From NCBI GenBank assembly GCA_964035795.1, contig OZ038327.1, positions 1,438,770-1,502,769 on the forward strand: 64,000 bases of DNA. Reading direction: 5' to 3'. The notes under the pieces are model-generated. The model saw nothing but the letters and a program-made list of their open reading frames with translations, was not told the origin of the DNA and did no database searches. Of this stretch, positions 10,831 to 23,584 are shown in pieces. Every line of letters begins with the position of its first letter. Within the stretch, counting starts at the first letter, position 1. The position numbers were made by a program, and so were the translations under genes. This stretch comes from Pterobdella sp. o SKG-2022. Taxonomy: Eukaryota > Annelida > Clitellata > Hirudinida > Piscicolidae.

Positions 10831-13800
10831 GTAGTAGTAGTAATAGTAGTATATTATTATCATTAACATTATTACCAACCAATCGATGAATTGACACAAA
10901 CTCTCCTTTTTATCAACCCCATAGTTCAGATAATTTAGACCTGATAACACTATCGCTATCTGTTCTATGGTCGTGGCGTTGTCTTTGCTCTGAAAGAAGA
11001 GTAGTAGTTCTAGTAGTAGTATTATATAAAACTACTACTGCTACTACTACTAGCAATAATAATAATAATAATAATAACAATAAAAATAACAATGGTAATC
11101 TCACTATAGCATGTATATCCTCCAGGTACTTCTGAACGACCACATCGATGGTCTGTCGGTGATTTTCTATGGCTATTATCATATTATTATTATTATTATT
11201 ATTAATGTTTTGGGCTGTAGTCATGGTGTTAATGACGTCAATGATAGTTTGTGTTTGGTGGAAGACTCTTAGCAGATCATAAGCTACCTGGAACAACAAC
11301 AATAATGATAATAATAATATTAATAATAAAAATATTAGCAATAATAATAATAATAATATGCTTTTCATTACTGATATAGGGTGATAAAGTGAAAACAGAC
11401 TGATAAACGAACAGAATACCTTTTGTGTCATCTTCTTCCGGTTATAACGACTATCATTACTATCACCACTCTCATAATCGCTACTATTATCATGACCTCT
11501 ACGACCAGTCTTACCACCATCATCATCATCATCAATATCATCAGAAGGCCAGACTATGAAGAAAGCCTGGTTAAGTGTCATCATCATCACCTCTTCATTC
11601 TGATTGGTTGACTGGATCAGAAGTGAGGCCATAGTATCATTATCATCAGCACTTGCGTTTTGGCGCCATTTATTGACTGGAGTTTAATAAAAATAATAAA
11701 ATTAATATTATTATTAGTGGTATATTATTAGTAGATGTATTTGAATATCGGAAAAACTTGGTTTCAGTTAGCTTACTATTTTTATTTTTTGAAAACTATT
11801 TGGAAATTTATTACAGAATTAATCTATAAATAAAACAAAAATTAACCTATATTGACGTCATGAGAAGTGGCTATTTTTAGGACATGGCCTAATTTTTGGC
11901 CAATGAATTCATTCTCAAGTGCAGATATGCGTTTGTCAAAATTTTTCAAGTTATCTAATATAAGGGAAAATAGGTCAGTACTGATTTTATTTGTAGTTGG
12001 TTTGTTGTCTTTCCGGTTTTTGTTTATGAAACTGAAAATTCCTTCTTTCTTATCTTTGGTATCGATGTTACTTTTTTGAATTACTTTTAACATATAATTT
12101 AACGCTTGGAAAATTTGATTGTAATAGACGCTTTGAATAAATTCACTGATAGCTCCTTCCTCTTCCTCTTCCCAGGCCATTTTGAACGATTTAATATCTT
12201 CGGTAATCATATTGATTATTTTATCAAAAAACTCATTTATTACTCTATCAAAAACACACACATCACTTTTTTCAACCAAGTTAACTTCACTTTTAACCAA
12301 GTTAACCTTCTCTTTCCGGTATAGTTCAAGCGCTTTATTTTTAGATACCAATGTTTCCAACACGTGCAAACACTGGCATTTTCTTCTCAATGATACTTCC
12401 CTCACACACGCCATAAGACCGTCAATAGGATTAGCCGTCATTTGTAAATTTTTCCCGCCATTTTTTTCACTTTTCTCTCCAAATGGATTTAATAAAATAT
12501 TGATAAAATACTTTGTGATAATATCCAATATTTCGGTTTTTTGTTGTTCGCCATCTTGTTTTTTACCACCGGGTAACTTATCATTTTTTTTATCTTTTTT
12601 CTCGCTATTAGCACCAAAATCATTATCACTATCTTTGCTAACAGCTGGACCAATAATATTTCCAGTAGCAACTGTAACAGTCTCAACATTAGCTGTTCTA
12701 GAGCTATCAATAGAGCCAGCTGCTCTATATATAGTATCATCAGAGATGAATCTATCAATAGTATCAGCAAATACATCTGCTTGCTTATCATCACAGCTGT
12801 TTCCTAGCAACGAATTCAAACCTTCGTTGCTTTCAATCAACAACAGCATTTCCACCAGTTTTTCTACTTCCGCTTCGTTTCCTAACCTTTCCAGCTTAAC
12901 AAATAAAGAGGACAATATTAATAAATACATTGGGAATGATATAATATTATATTAATAATAATAGTAATAATAATAATAATGAAAATGATAGCAACAATAA
13001 GAATAATGAGAATAATAATAACGATAATAACCAAAGCTTGATTAAAAGCAGCAGAGGCGCTCTGGTCGTCAACATTACACACTGATAAATGCAAGATTCC
13101 TGAGTCTACCTGAGAATAATAAAAATAAGAATAACATTAATAATAATAATAATAGAAATAATAATGATGATAACAAAAATAATAATAATAATAATGAAAA
13201 CAATAATGATAATTATAATACATTTTAACTGAAATTGTTATTCACCTCAACAAAAAAATGCAAAAATTAATTACATAGATTATTTTTCCAATAACAAAAA
13301 TAACAATAACGAAACTTATAATAATAATAATGATAAAAATAATAATATGAAGGAAAAAGATAATATTCATTATTTAGATGAGCATCATCATCATCACCAG
13401 CTGTTCTACAGACTCCACAGTGGAACCACCAGCATCAGCACCAATGAAGGATGATGATAGGCTTTTAATATCATGCCATTCTTGTTCTATGCTGTATGGG
13501 GGAAAGGGGGATAGAGAGGGAAGTTAGAGGTAAGATGAAAAGGGAAATGGAGTAGAAAAAAAGGTGGGATGGTGAGAGAGGTGGGGTGGAAAGGGAGATG
13601 GGGTGGGAAAGAAGGTTGAGGCTTGAAATGAAAAGGATGGAAGGTGTGAGGATGAGAGGATGGAAGGTGTGAAGATGAGAGGATGGAAATGGAGGTTGGA
13701 TGAGATGAAAAGGATGGAGGGTATGGGAATGATAGGATGAGTGATATGAGATAGGGAAAATGGAGGGATGGAAAAGGAGTGGTGAGAAGATAATGCAAAG

Positions 13801-14074
13801 TGAGAAAATGGAAGAATGGGGAGAAAGGTGGGAAGGAAGGGGATAAAGATGTGTAAGTTAGATGGAGTATGGATAAGGTCATAGGTGAAAAAATAAGAAA
13901 AAAAAATTATACAAAAACAAAAAGCAATTGAATAAAAATGAACAACAAAAAAAACAAAAAAAAAAGAATAAAAAAATAATAAACCTACAAGCCATCAATA
14001 CTCTTGATGGACTGTTGAATAGCTTCCCGCTGGAAAGTGTAGCCATCTTCCATGACGTCATTTTCCGGAAGCAT
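6096..14074 (-). CDS. Unrecognised large gene, about 1524 codons, 20 exons
   Basis: I do not recognise this protein. Exons in coding order: 13989-14074, 13398-13491, 13032-13109, 11847-12894, 11420-11676, 11105-11287, 10880-10989, 10186-10787, 10062-10090, 9871-9951, 9723-9781, 9454-9538, 9199-9239, 8416-9077, 7628-8088, 7372-7573, 7206-7263, 6866-7065, 6527-6603 and 6096-6257. All are GT-AG, phase-compatible and total 4575 bases. The translation is mostly amphipathic helix with Leu-rich segments such as LVEMLLLIES, WLRDVMFMRFCRDVW and LLSKHLESFCFRF, which suggests a helical-repeat or scaffold protein. Charged, Asn-rich and Ser/Pro-rich inserts interrupt it, including a Pro-rich region in the 662-bp exon. 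No transmembrane helix or catalytic motif is evident. The ATG at 14074 directly follows a 3' splice site, so the true start may be further upstream; 14250-14280 (31 bases, in phase) is a candidate earlier exon. Exon ends at 9454 and 9199 are the least certain. Confidence 0.72.
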
Positions 14075-14914
14075 CTGAAATATGATTAATATTATTAATT
14101 TTATCTTCATTTTTATTATTTATATTCTTATTTGTTGGTGTTATTAAAAACCAAGTAAAGCCATACTTTAGCTTTCCCGGATTTTTAAAAGTCCGGAAAA
14201 GCGAAATTATAACTAAACATAAATATTTCAAAAAAAAATATTATATTACTTTTAATATGTTGCAGAGGACAGCTAGAAGGCTTTAAGTAATGCTTTCAAT
14301 GTAAACTCTTTGGCAGCTATACAACACAATAACCATTGGGTGAAAAATTAATAAATTTTTAGTGTGAATATTGTAGAATTTAAGTGAATTTGAATTTTTT
14401 TTTGGCACTAATCGAAGCCATTTCTGCTGCAGTATCTCATTTAAAATACCTCAAAAAAGGATTTAAGTTGATAAATTTAATTTTGAAATTTATTGATATT
14501 AAAATTATTGAAAAAATTTTTTTTTTATTTTAAATTAGAATGTAAGTAATTTTTGTTTTATTTGTTCAATTTTATTTTGCTAAAATTTTATTTCAACATT
14601 GAATTTTTTTTTCTTAATAAATTTAAAATTTTTTCATTAATATTAATTCATTTTTATTTAAAAAACAAAATAATTTTTATTTTTATTTTTAACACTCACA
14701 TCCTTGTTCACTTTTAAAAGCTGAAATATGTCAAGTCTTGAAGATAAATTTGAAAGCGAATCATAATACATAAATAAGCTCAACAACAAACAATATAATA
14801 AAAAATAATTAAAATAATTTATTTTTTCAATTTCTATCTATTCGAACCTACTGTTTTGCCTAGTATTTTTTTAACCCAAAAGACTTACCCCGGGTTAAGG
14901 CCTAACGAAAAAAA
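14075..14914. promoter_or_regulatory. Divergent upstream region between the unrecognised gene and TRPM
   Basis: About 840 AT-rich bases separate two genes transcribed away from each other. They must contain the TRPM promoter and probably the 5' end of the unrecognised gene. A possible 31-base coding exon of that gene lies at 14250-14280 on the minus strand. No repeat array is present. Confidence 0.5.
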
Positions 14915-17900
14915 ATGCTCTTGGGAAAAAATGTCGACTTGTCTGCCAATAAATTTCTCAGTGACTACCAGGTTTGGTTTTGAATTTTCAAAATTATTTA
15001 ATTTATAATTGTTAATAGATTACCAACACCATTTTATTTTATTAAAAAGTACCAAGCTTTTCGTTAAAAATGTAACATTTCCAACTACGTAATTGAAAAT
15101 GTTACACTGGTAAATAAAAATTACTCAATGCTCGGTAATTTACTTTTTCTCACCGGCTTAAGGAAAGATTAATTTTCAATTGATTACCGAATAACCATTC
15201 GTAGTTTAAAAAATTTTATAAATTTATGGCAACTTCCATATTTTCCACACATCACGTAATTTTCTTCCATAACATTCAAAATTAAAATTTTTATAGTTTA
15301 TTTTTCCTTTTTTATGTTCTCAAAATCCCAAAAACTTTTCAGTATTCTAAAATTATTCTTCTATTTTAATGTTTAATCACTAGGAAGTACCTTAAATCTT
15401 ATAAGAATTTTCTGATATATAATCATTATTTCAAATAACCACTCACTGTTCTCACATCACCAATCACTCACCCTTCTCAAACCACTACGCACAAAAAATC
15501 CTTAAACCACCAGAAACCCACTATCTGCAAAGCACCCACCCATCACCATCTTCCTACCTTCCTATCTCAAACCATCCACCCACTCTTCTCTAATAATCCA
15601 CCAGGCCAAATGGATCCAAGATACTTTCAACAGAAGAGAATGCATAAAGTTTATCCAAAATGAGAAAAATACAGCATTGTTTGTAATTTTCTTTGGCATT
15701 TTTTAATATAACCAATAAAATTATAGATAAATTTTTTTTCAGATACTAACCACTCAACCACTTTGAATATCCAAACACAACCACCAGATGTATGTGTGGC
15801 CAACCTCGAATCGCCCACCCTCAAACCACTGAATCAATCCTTCGAACCTCGTACCCCGTCACAGAGAAATGGGCCTTCCACACCCACACCAAACTACTGC
15901 CCACCAATGCCTTTGGTACCATTGAGTTCCAAGGTGGACCACACCCTACTAAAGCTCAGGTGAGTTGGGGGGGGGGGGGTGTAGAGGTGAGAGCGGGTGA
16001 ATGGATTGGTTAGTAAGGGGGTATATGAATAAAAAGGGAGAAAATAAAGAGAATGGGTTATGGGATTAGTAAAGATGGCTAAATGAGGGATTGGATAGGT
16101 TATGGAGGATTAAAAATAGTATTTGAATGGGTTATGGAGGGTCAAAAAGAGTGGTTGAGTGGGTTATGGGGATGAAGGTTACTGGAAAAAGTTGTAAGAT
16201 GTTAGTTCTAGTTTTTTGAAATTCACTTATTTAGTGTCATGTTTTTGTTTTTTCTAAATAAACTCGCTATCTACAAAAGGCAGTGTAACTAGGAATAAAA
16301 ATAAGGCTTATCAGGTTGAAGATGATAAAAAAATTGATAAAAGAGGAGAATGAGATAAAAAAAAATAAAAATTTCTAGCAAAAAAAGGAAACTTAAATAA
16401 AAAGTTTATGCATGTATCACCCATAATAGATTATACTGCTGTACATGTCCCAGTAACTGGGGTTGACAGCAGTTGACCTAGATTATTGATACTATTTAAA
16501 ACGTTATTTATAAAATAAGTCATGTATTCGAGACGAATCGGCACTCCAGATCCGCCCTTTCCCGCACTTTGATAGTTTGCCTTGCCCTTCTCAACTGGGA
16601 CCAGCTGCCAAGGATACCAAAATATTAATGTCAATACAGTGAAGCAAAAATATCATGTTGCTAAAAACAAAAGATAAGATTATTTTACTGAAGACAACTG
16701 ATAAAAATGTAGCAGACATTGCTTTTTTTTTTTAACTTTGTCTTATGTTAATTTTTTGTGTTTTGAAAATAAAACTCACCGACATCAGCATTTGAATTGT
16801 CCATCAAAGCTTTTCTATACACAAATGCATTTCAATGAATCCATCACTAACATAGTAAGTTCAAATGTTTTCAATTCAAATAATTCAAAAAATCACAAAT
16901 AAATATTGGTGAAAAATTATTAAAAAAAGGCTGAAAACAAGTGAGTCGACCCTTAGGCCATCCCTAACTGGGGTTTCAGTTGCGCAATTGATTGGTTTCA
17001 CAGGGCGCTACTCTATGTGGACAATAGTAATACTAAATAAATACAAAAATCCTCACCAATATTATCACCTTCATCATTATCAAGAGCTTTCGAGATAGCA
17101 TAGTTTTGTCTTGCTGATAAGGGGGTTATGATCTTTGATTATGTTGTGATTGTCGTTCTTGTTTTAGTTACTACTACAAACTTCTTCACATGCACCACCA
17201 CTTCTACACACACATACACACGTACACTATCCATTTTACACATACACACACACGTATATTACCCATTTCACACATACACACACACGTACACTATCCATAC
17301 ACACTACCACTCTTCTTGTACCGTGAGGCAGGTGCACTTTTGCGCGTACACACACACACGTGTTGTTGTTTGTGGTTGTGATAATAATCATTAATCCAGA
17401 AAATTCATCCACCAATCCTCACTACCCAACCATCTTTATCCAATACAGTATGAACACGATCCAACGGTACTTTTAAATTCACCAACCTTCACTACCTCAA
17501 ACCACTATATTCACATGACCTATCTCCCATCTTAACCCTTACTGACACCAAACTCACACCCACCACTCAACCTCTTTCTAAATTCTCCGCCACCTAAACT
17601 CCATCCTCACCCCGTTTCCACCACTCAACCTCCATTCTCACTCAATCTCCCACCATTTAACCTCCCAGTATGTCAGACTCTCCTTCGACACAAAGCCCGA
17701 GAAAATCCTACAATTGATACAGCAAGCATGGGGGTTGGAGCTTCCTAAACTACTCATATCTGTGCATGGAGGCATCGCAAACTTTGAGTTACAGGTGGGA
17801 TGATGGGTGGAGGGAGAAAGAGGGTTGAAGTAGTAGGGGGTAAAGAATAAAAAAAGAAAAGGGAAGGTTTTTATTTTCGTGTTAGAAAAAAACGGGTTTA

Positions 17901-20595
17901 TAACCAGTATTTAACCCTCTGACCCACGCTGACGTAAAAGGATTACTAGGAGGATGGTTCAACCGTCTAAACCATGGGTTGAACAATGACGATAATGCTC
18001 CTAATGCTTGCAATTCTTAATAAAAAAAAAGATTTAAATACATATTTAAGTTGATAACAATTTTCGAAAAAGCCATTCTGAACGCATATTTAAATAAATA
18101 AATATGGAAAAAGATTGAATACTATGGTGTGAAGGTTCATAAATTCACATAGATATTTGGTTTAGTTTCAAATTATTATCAGCATCAATGCAATGAAAAT
18201 CGCCGTAAAAAATTTTCATCGCAAATTAATCGTAACTACTATCACGACCATCCTAACTACCTCAACCTTCGTCATCATCTTCCTTCTCCTCCTCACGCAG
18301 CCGAAGCTACGGAGGGTATGCAAGCAGGGTTTATTCAGCGCAGCCAAGACTACAGGAGCGTGGGTGACTACTGCGGGAACCAATACAGGTGAGATAATAC
18401 GTCTGCTGTATGGGAATTTTTTTTCACACCATTTATCTTTATTCCATCATCAATCTTACCTCACTACATTATCTTTGCCCTTCAAAGCACCGTTACCCCA
18501 TTTTCACAATACTTCACCCATCGTCAAACCACCATCTTCATCACCACATTCTCACCACGCCACCTTCACTCCACCACTACCACACCCATCTAGGAGTGAT
18601 GAGGCATGTGGGGGATGCCCTAGGAGACACTTTGGTACAATCTAGGAACCACATTATCACCATAGGGATTGCCCCTTGGGGGGTAGTACATAAGAGGGCC
18701 GATCTTGTGGGGCAGAATGTGGGTGGTTTGGGGGGTGAAGGATGAGAGGGGTTTCGAAGTGGGACAAATCTTGGGATTAAGGTAAGAGAAAGTGTAGGTA
18801 GCTTGAGGTGAAAAGAGTTAAAGGTTGATGGAGAAAGAGCTGGAGGTTTGAGGGTTAGGTGTTTTGTAAAATACGGGAGGTTGCAAAGATGGTGTTATTT
18901 GAAGGTAATGGTTGATCCATGATTTTTTTTGAGCAGAAAAAATGTGGGAGCTTTATTTCATTCAATTTTTTCAACATTCAAAACAATCACTCACCCTCCT
19001 CTCGCTCTCTTCCCCTTCCCCTCCACAATCCATTGTAACTACACCAAACAGATAGTGGTCCCCTACCACGCCATAACCATGCCAGGCAGTGACAGCATTG
19101 TTCTTAACAGTGGTCACTCCTTCTTTCTATTGGTCGACGATGGATCGGTGGGCAGGTTTGGGTGTGAGATGGTGTTGAGAAAGAATTTTGAGAAGTATTT
19201 GGCGCAGCTTGGGAGCTCTAATAAAGGTTGGAAGGAGAGGGGGTGGTGTAAAGAGGGGGCTTGGAAACTGATGATGTTGGGAGGGGTGTGAAGATTGAGA
19301 AGCGGTTTTGAGATTAATTATAAAGATTGGTTAGGGATGGAATCACACCATCTTCATCAACCAACATCATTTTTCAAAACGCAGCATTTCACTTCCACCC
19401 CCAAAGCTTACAAGGACCACAGCACCCCGGTCGTCTGTCTCTTGATCGAGGGGGGCTCAAACTGCATCCGGACGGTGTTGGAGTGTGTGACTGATGTTCC
19501 TCCCACTCCTGTAGTGGTCATTGATGGGTCGGGGAGGGCATCCGACTTGCTCGCTTTTGTGCATAAGTATTCTCAGTCTGATGGGTGAGTTTGGTGGATG
19601 GGGGTGAGGGTGTGGTAGGGTAATGTTGATAGTGGTGGTAGGGGGTTTATGGGTGCTAAGTGTTGGAGGGGAAAGAGGGGAGGTTGAAAGACGTTTATGG
19701 GTGGGTGATTGTGGATGGAAAGAATTGAGTTTTTAGAGGTTTTTGGCTTGTGTGAGTTGAGTTTGGGGTTTTGGGTGCTTAAGCTCAAAACATTCAGTCT
19801 ATTTTACGACTTAAAACATTGCGGTTTTATTGTTCATCATAATTTTTCCCCCAAATTCCACCATTTTCTATCAACAGCATGATGCCTGAAATGCTCAAGG
19901 AACAGCTACTTTCAACCATAAGCAAGACATTTATCTACAGTAGGCAGGCTTGTGAGCGTGTGTATACGGAACTTATGCTGTGCACCAAGGATAAGAATCT
20001 GGTGAGATGGGGGGGAGGGCAGTATTGATGGGCTAGGTGCATAAGTATTCTTAGTCTGATTATTATTATTATTATCATTTTTTTTTTCATTATTTTTATC
20101 AATATGATTAATATCTATCGAATTTCATCACATAATCTTGCTTTAATATTGATGTTGTTTCCATGATCCGTGGCATAGGCGGATAATGGGGTGATTTAGT
20201 GGTGGGTTGTAGATTGAGTAAGGGTGTGTACCAAAGAATTTTTCAAGATAGTTGGAGAAGGTGGGGGATGAGTTTAGAGGTGGTATAGGAGTATGATGGG
20301 TGGGTTATAGATGTCGAAAGGAGTTGGTTTTTTTCTTAGTTGAGGAAGGTGGTGGGGCATTTGTATGTTAAGTGTGAGAATCTGGTGGGGTAGGGGAGAA
20401 TTGGTTGGTACGAAGTTTGATGGTGTCAGGATTTGGATAGGTATTGGTCCAGAGGTGAGTAATTTTTCGATAGTATTAATAATTGAAAAAGGTCGTTGAG
20501 GAGAATAATCTCACTCAATCAGATCACAGTATTCAGAGTGGGAGAGGAGTCGCAAGACATCGATCAATCCATCCTTACTGCCCTCCTTAAAAGTA

Positions 20596-20627
<32 letters not shown>

Positions 20628-21249
20628 ACTGATTAATTAGGTAAAATTAATAATAAAACCAATAATAAATGAAAAATATTTCTAATGAAAAGAGCTCTAC
20701 TAATAATAATAATAATGACAATAATAAAAATAATAGTAATAATAATAAGAATAACTAGGTCAAGACATTGGCTCTCTCCACCAATTAAAACTCACAATGG
20801 CATGGGACAGGGTCGATATGGCGGCCAATCATATCTTCTCCACTGGTTATGCATGGCAGGTTATTATTATTATTATTATTTTTATTATCATTGTTGCTAT
20901 TATTATTATTATCATTGTTATCAGGAAGGCGCTTTGGATCAAGCTATGATGGACGCTCTAGTTAATGATCAAGTGTGTTTGTTTTCTTCTGCTATTATGC
21001 TTATTATTATGATTATTATTATGGTTGTTATTATGATTTTTATTATGGTTATTATTAAGATTGTTATTTGGTTATTATTATGGTTGTTATAATTGTTATT
21101 GTTACATATTATCATCATCATTTTTTCTTGTTTTTGTTATTATTGCCTTTTTATTAATATTATTTTCGGAAAAATTAGCATTCACCATCATCATCATCAT
21201 CATCACCACCATCATCATCACCATCATCATCATCATCATCACCACCATC

Positions 21250-21281
<32 letters not shown>

Positions 21282-23553
21282 CATCACCACCATCATCATC
21301 ATCATCACCCAGGTAGACTTTGTGAAGCTGTTGATAGAAAATGGAGTGAACATGGGCAAGTGGCTGACCATCACCAAGCTGGAAATGCTCTATAACAATG
21401 TGAGGGATCAATAATAATAATAATAAGGATAATGAGAATAATACTAATTTTAAGTAATAATAATTATGATAATAATACTAACAATAATACGCATAATGGA
21501 AATAACACCAATAGTAAAGGAAGATTATGGGATGAAATTCATCAGATAATAATCATATTGATAAAAATAATAAAAATGATAATAATAATAATGACAATAA
21601 TATTAAAAACGTTGATAATGATCATTATTTTTGTTTTTCTAGGTTCTCAATGCCTCTAAGCCGATGCCCTACAAGAATGTGCAGTTTGTGTCCAGTAGAG
21701 CTGTGAGTCATAATAATAATAACAATAATAAGGATAACATAAGACATAATAACATAAAAAATAATATAATAAAATATCAAAAAATAATAATATTAACAGA
21801 ATAATAGGAATAATAAAACAAAAAAATGGCATTAAGAATATCAATATTGAAAAAATAACAACAATAAAAACAATAATAATAATAGAAAGTTGACTCGACA
21901 AGCACCCTGAAGTTCCTACTGAGTGAGGTCAGAGGGGGCACTGATAAGCAATACTTTACTCTGGGAGATATTGGGCAGGTAGGTAGATAAGTAGATAGAT
22001 AAATAAGTAGGTAGGTATGTAGATAGATAGATAGATATATAGATAGATAGATAGATAGATAGACGGACAAGCAGACATACAGATAAATAGATAGATGTAT
22101 ACATATAAAGATAGACAGCCATACAGACAGACAGACAAACAAACACACAGGTGGTGAACAAATTGATGGGGGGTGGTTACCAGTCATTATATTGCAGACG
22201 AAAGTTCAGAAACGTCTTTGCTTACTATAGGAAAGGGGTTATTATTATTATTATTGTTGTTGTTATTGTAGTTTTTATTATTTATATCATTATTATTTGC
22301 ATTATTACTATTATTCTTTTTGATTTTGTTATTATTATTGTTAAATAATAGTAATAATAATAATTATTATTTGCATTATTGTTATCCACAGACGACTACA
22401 GTTCCTCTCTCATCTGCCTCTTTTAAAAATAATCAACATGGTCAGTTATTCAAAGTTATTAATAAATAAATAATAATGATAATAATAATAATAATAAAAA
22501 TAATCTAACACTCACCACTCTTTTTTTTTCTGTTATCCTCCCCCAATTCACCACCAACATTTTTTGTTCTCCCTAACCACCATCATCCAAACTTCCTCTT
22601 TCCTCATAACTATCATCATTATCTGAATATCTCTTCTCTACCACCGTCACCATCCAAATCTCTCCACCATCTCACCATCATCAACACTCAAATTCTTCTT
22701 CCTACCCCCACCACTACACCATCTAAACTCCTCTTTTACCCTCACCAGGCCAAGGGCTTACCCATTTCAAGTACCCTTACAGTGAATTAATGATATGGGC
22801 GGTGCTGTTGAGGCGGCAGAAGATGGCGATGTTTATGTGGGAGAGGGGGGAGGAAGCTTTAGCTAAGGTGGGTCGAGGTGCTGGTTTATCATGGGTGGCG
22901 TTGTGGTGAAGAAGGGCCTATTTTAAGGGGATGAGAATAAGGTTATTAAAAGATAGTTGGAATTAGGTTAATTGAGAGGATTGCTCATAATATTAATATC
23001 AATAACTTCTATTTTATTTTTTTTGTTCATTTTTATTATTATTATCATTTTTATTATTATTATTATTATTTTCATTTTAGTCCTGGGCATGACGTTAAAC
23101 TGCACCGATGACAGCGTCTCCAATTTGAGACTGCTTTTCTGTTATAACCTGGATAACAGTAGACTTCGGTAACAGGTATCGACAAACTGATATCCTGGTA
23201 TCGTTGTCATTTGGCTTGGCGGAGGATCATTCTTTATTGACAACGGCAAGGCAAACTGCCCAAATGTGGAAACGGCGGTTCTTGAAATCCGATAGTTTCA
23301 AGTTGGACGTTAGCTTGGGCTGGCAGTTTTATGAAAACTTTGTCCCAACTAAAAATGGCTTTCATTATTCGACTGCTGTATACCCCAGCTACTGGGACGC
23401 CTACAGCAATATAATATAATATGGATATTATTTATTTATTATAGTGCCTCTGCGCCAGCAAGCTGTACAAGAGCATGGTGAAGGAGGCTGAAGATGATGA
23501 GTATGAGATTGACGTGGCCAGTGAGATCAAGAGATACCAATAGTAATAATAAC

Positions 23554-23584
<31 letters not shown>

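Noticed and set aside
8000..12900. Short similarity of the unrecognised gene to FANCD2 (GNEAEV, FIVWPSDD and PLLDLCFR resemble GNEAEVD, CRVWPSGD and PLLDFSFR).
   Set aside because: The three matches are only 6-8 residues each, their spacing does not fit FANCD2, and the sequence between them does not align. I treat it as chance unless a profile search says otherwise.
15743..15787. Acceptor ttttttttcag at 15742 as the start of the third TRPM exon.
   Set aside because: It puts an in-frame TAA at 15747 before the conserved block. The cag at 15787 keeps phase with exon 15605-15678, and the intervening tactaac is a good branch point.
21093..21395. His-only ORF and the matching Met/Val and Asp ORFs on the other strand.
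   Set aside because: They are translations of a (CAT)n repeat in a TRPM intron and overlap a real exon in another frame.
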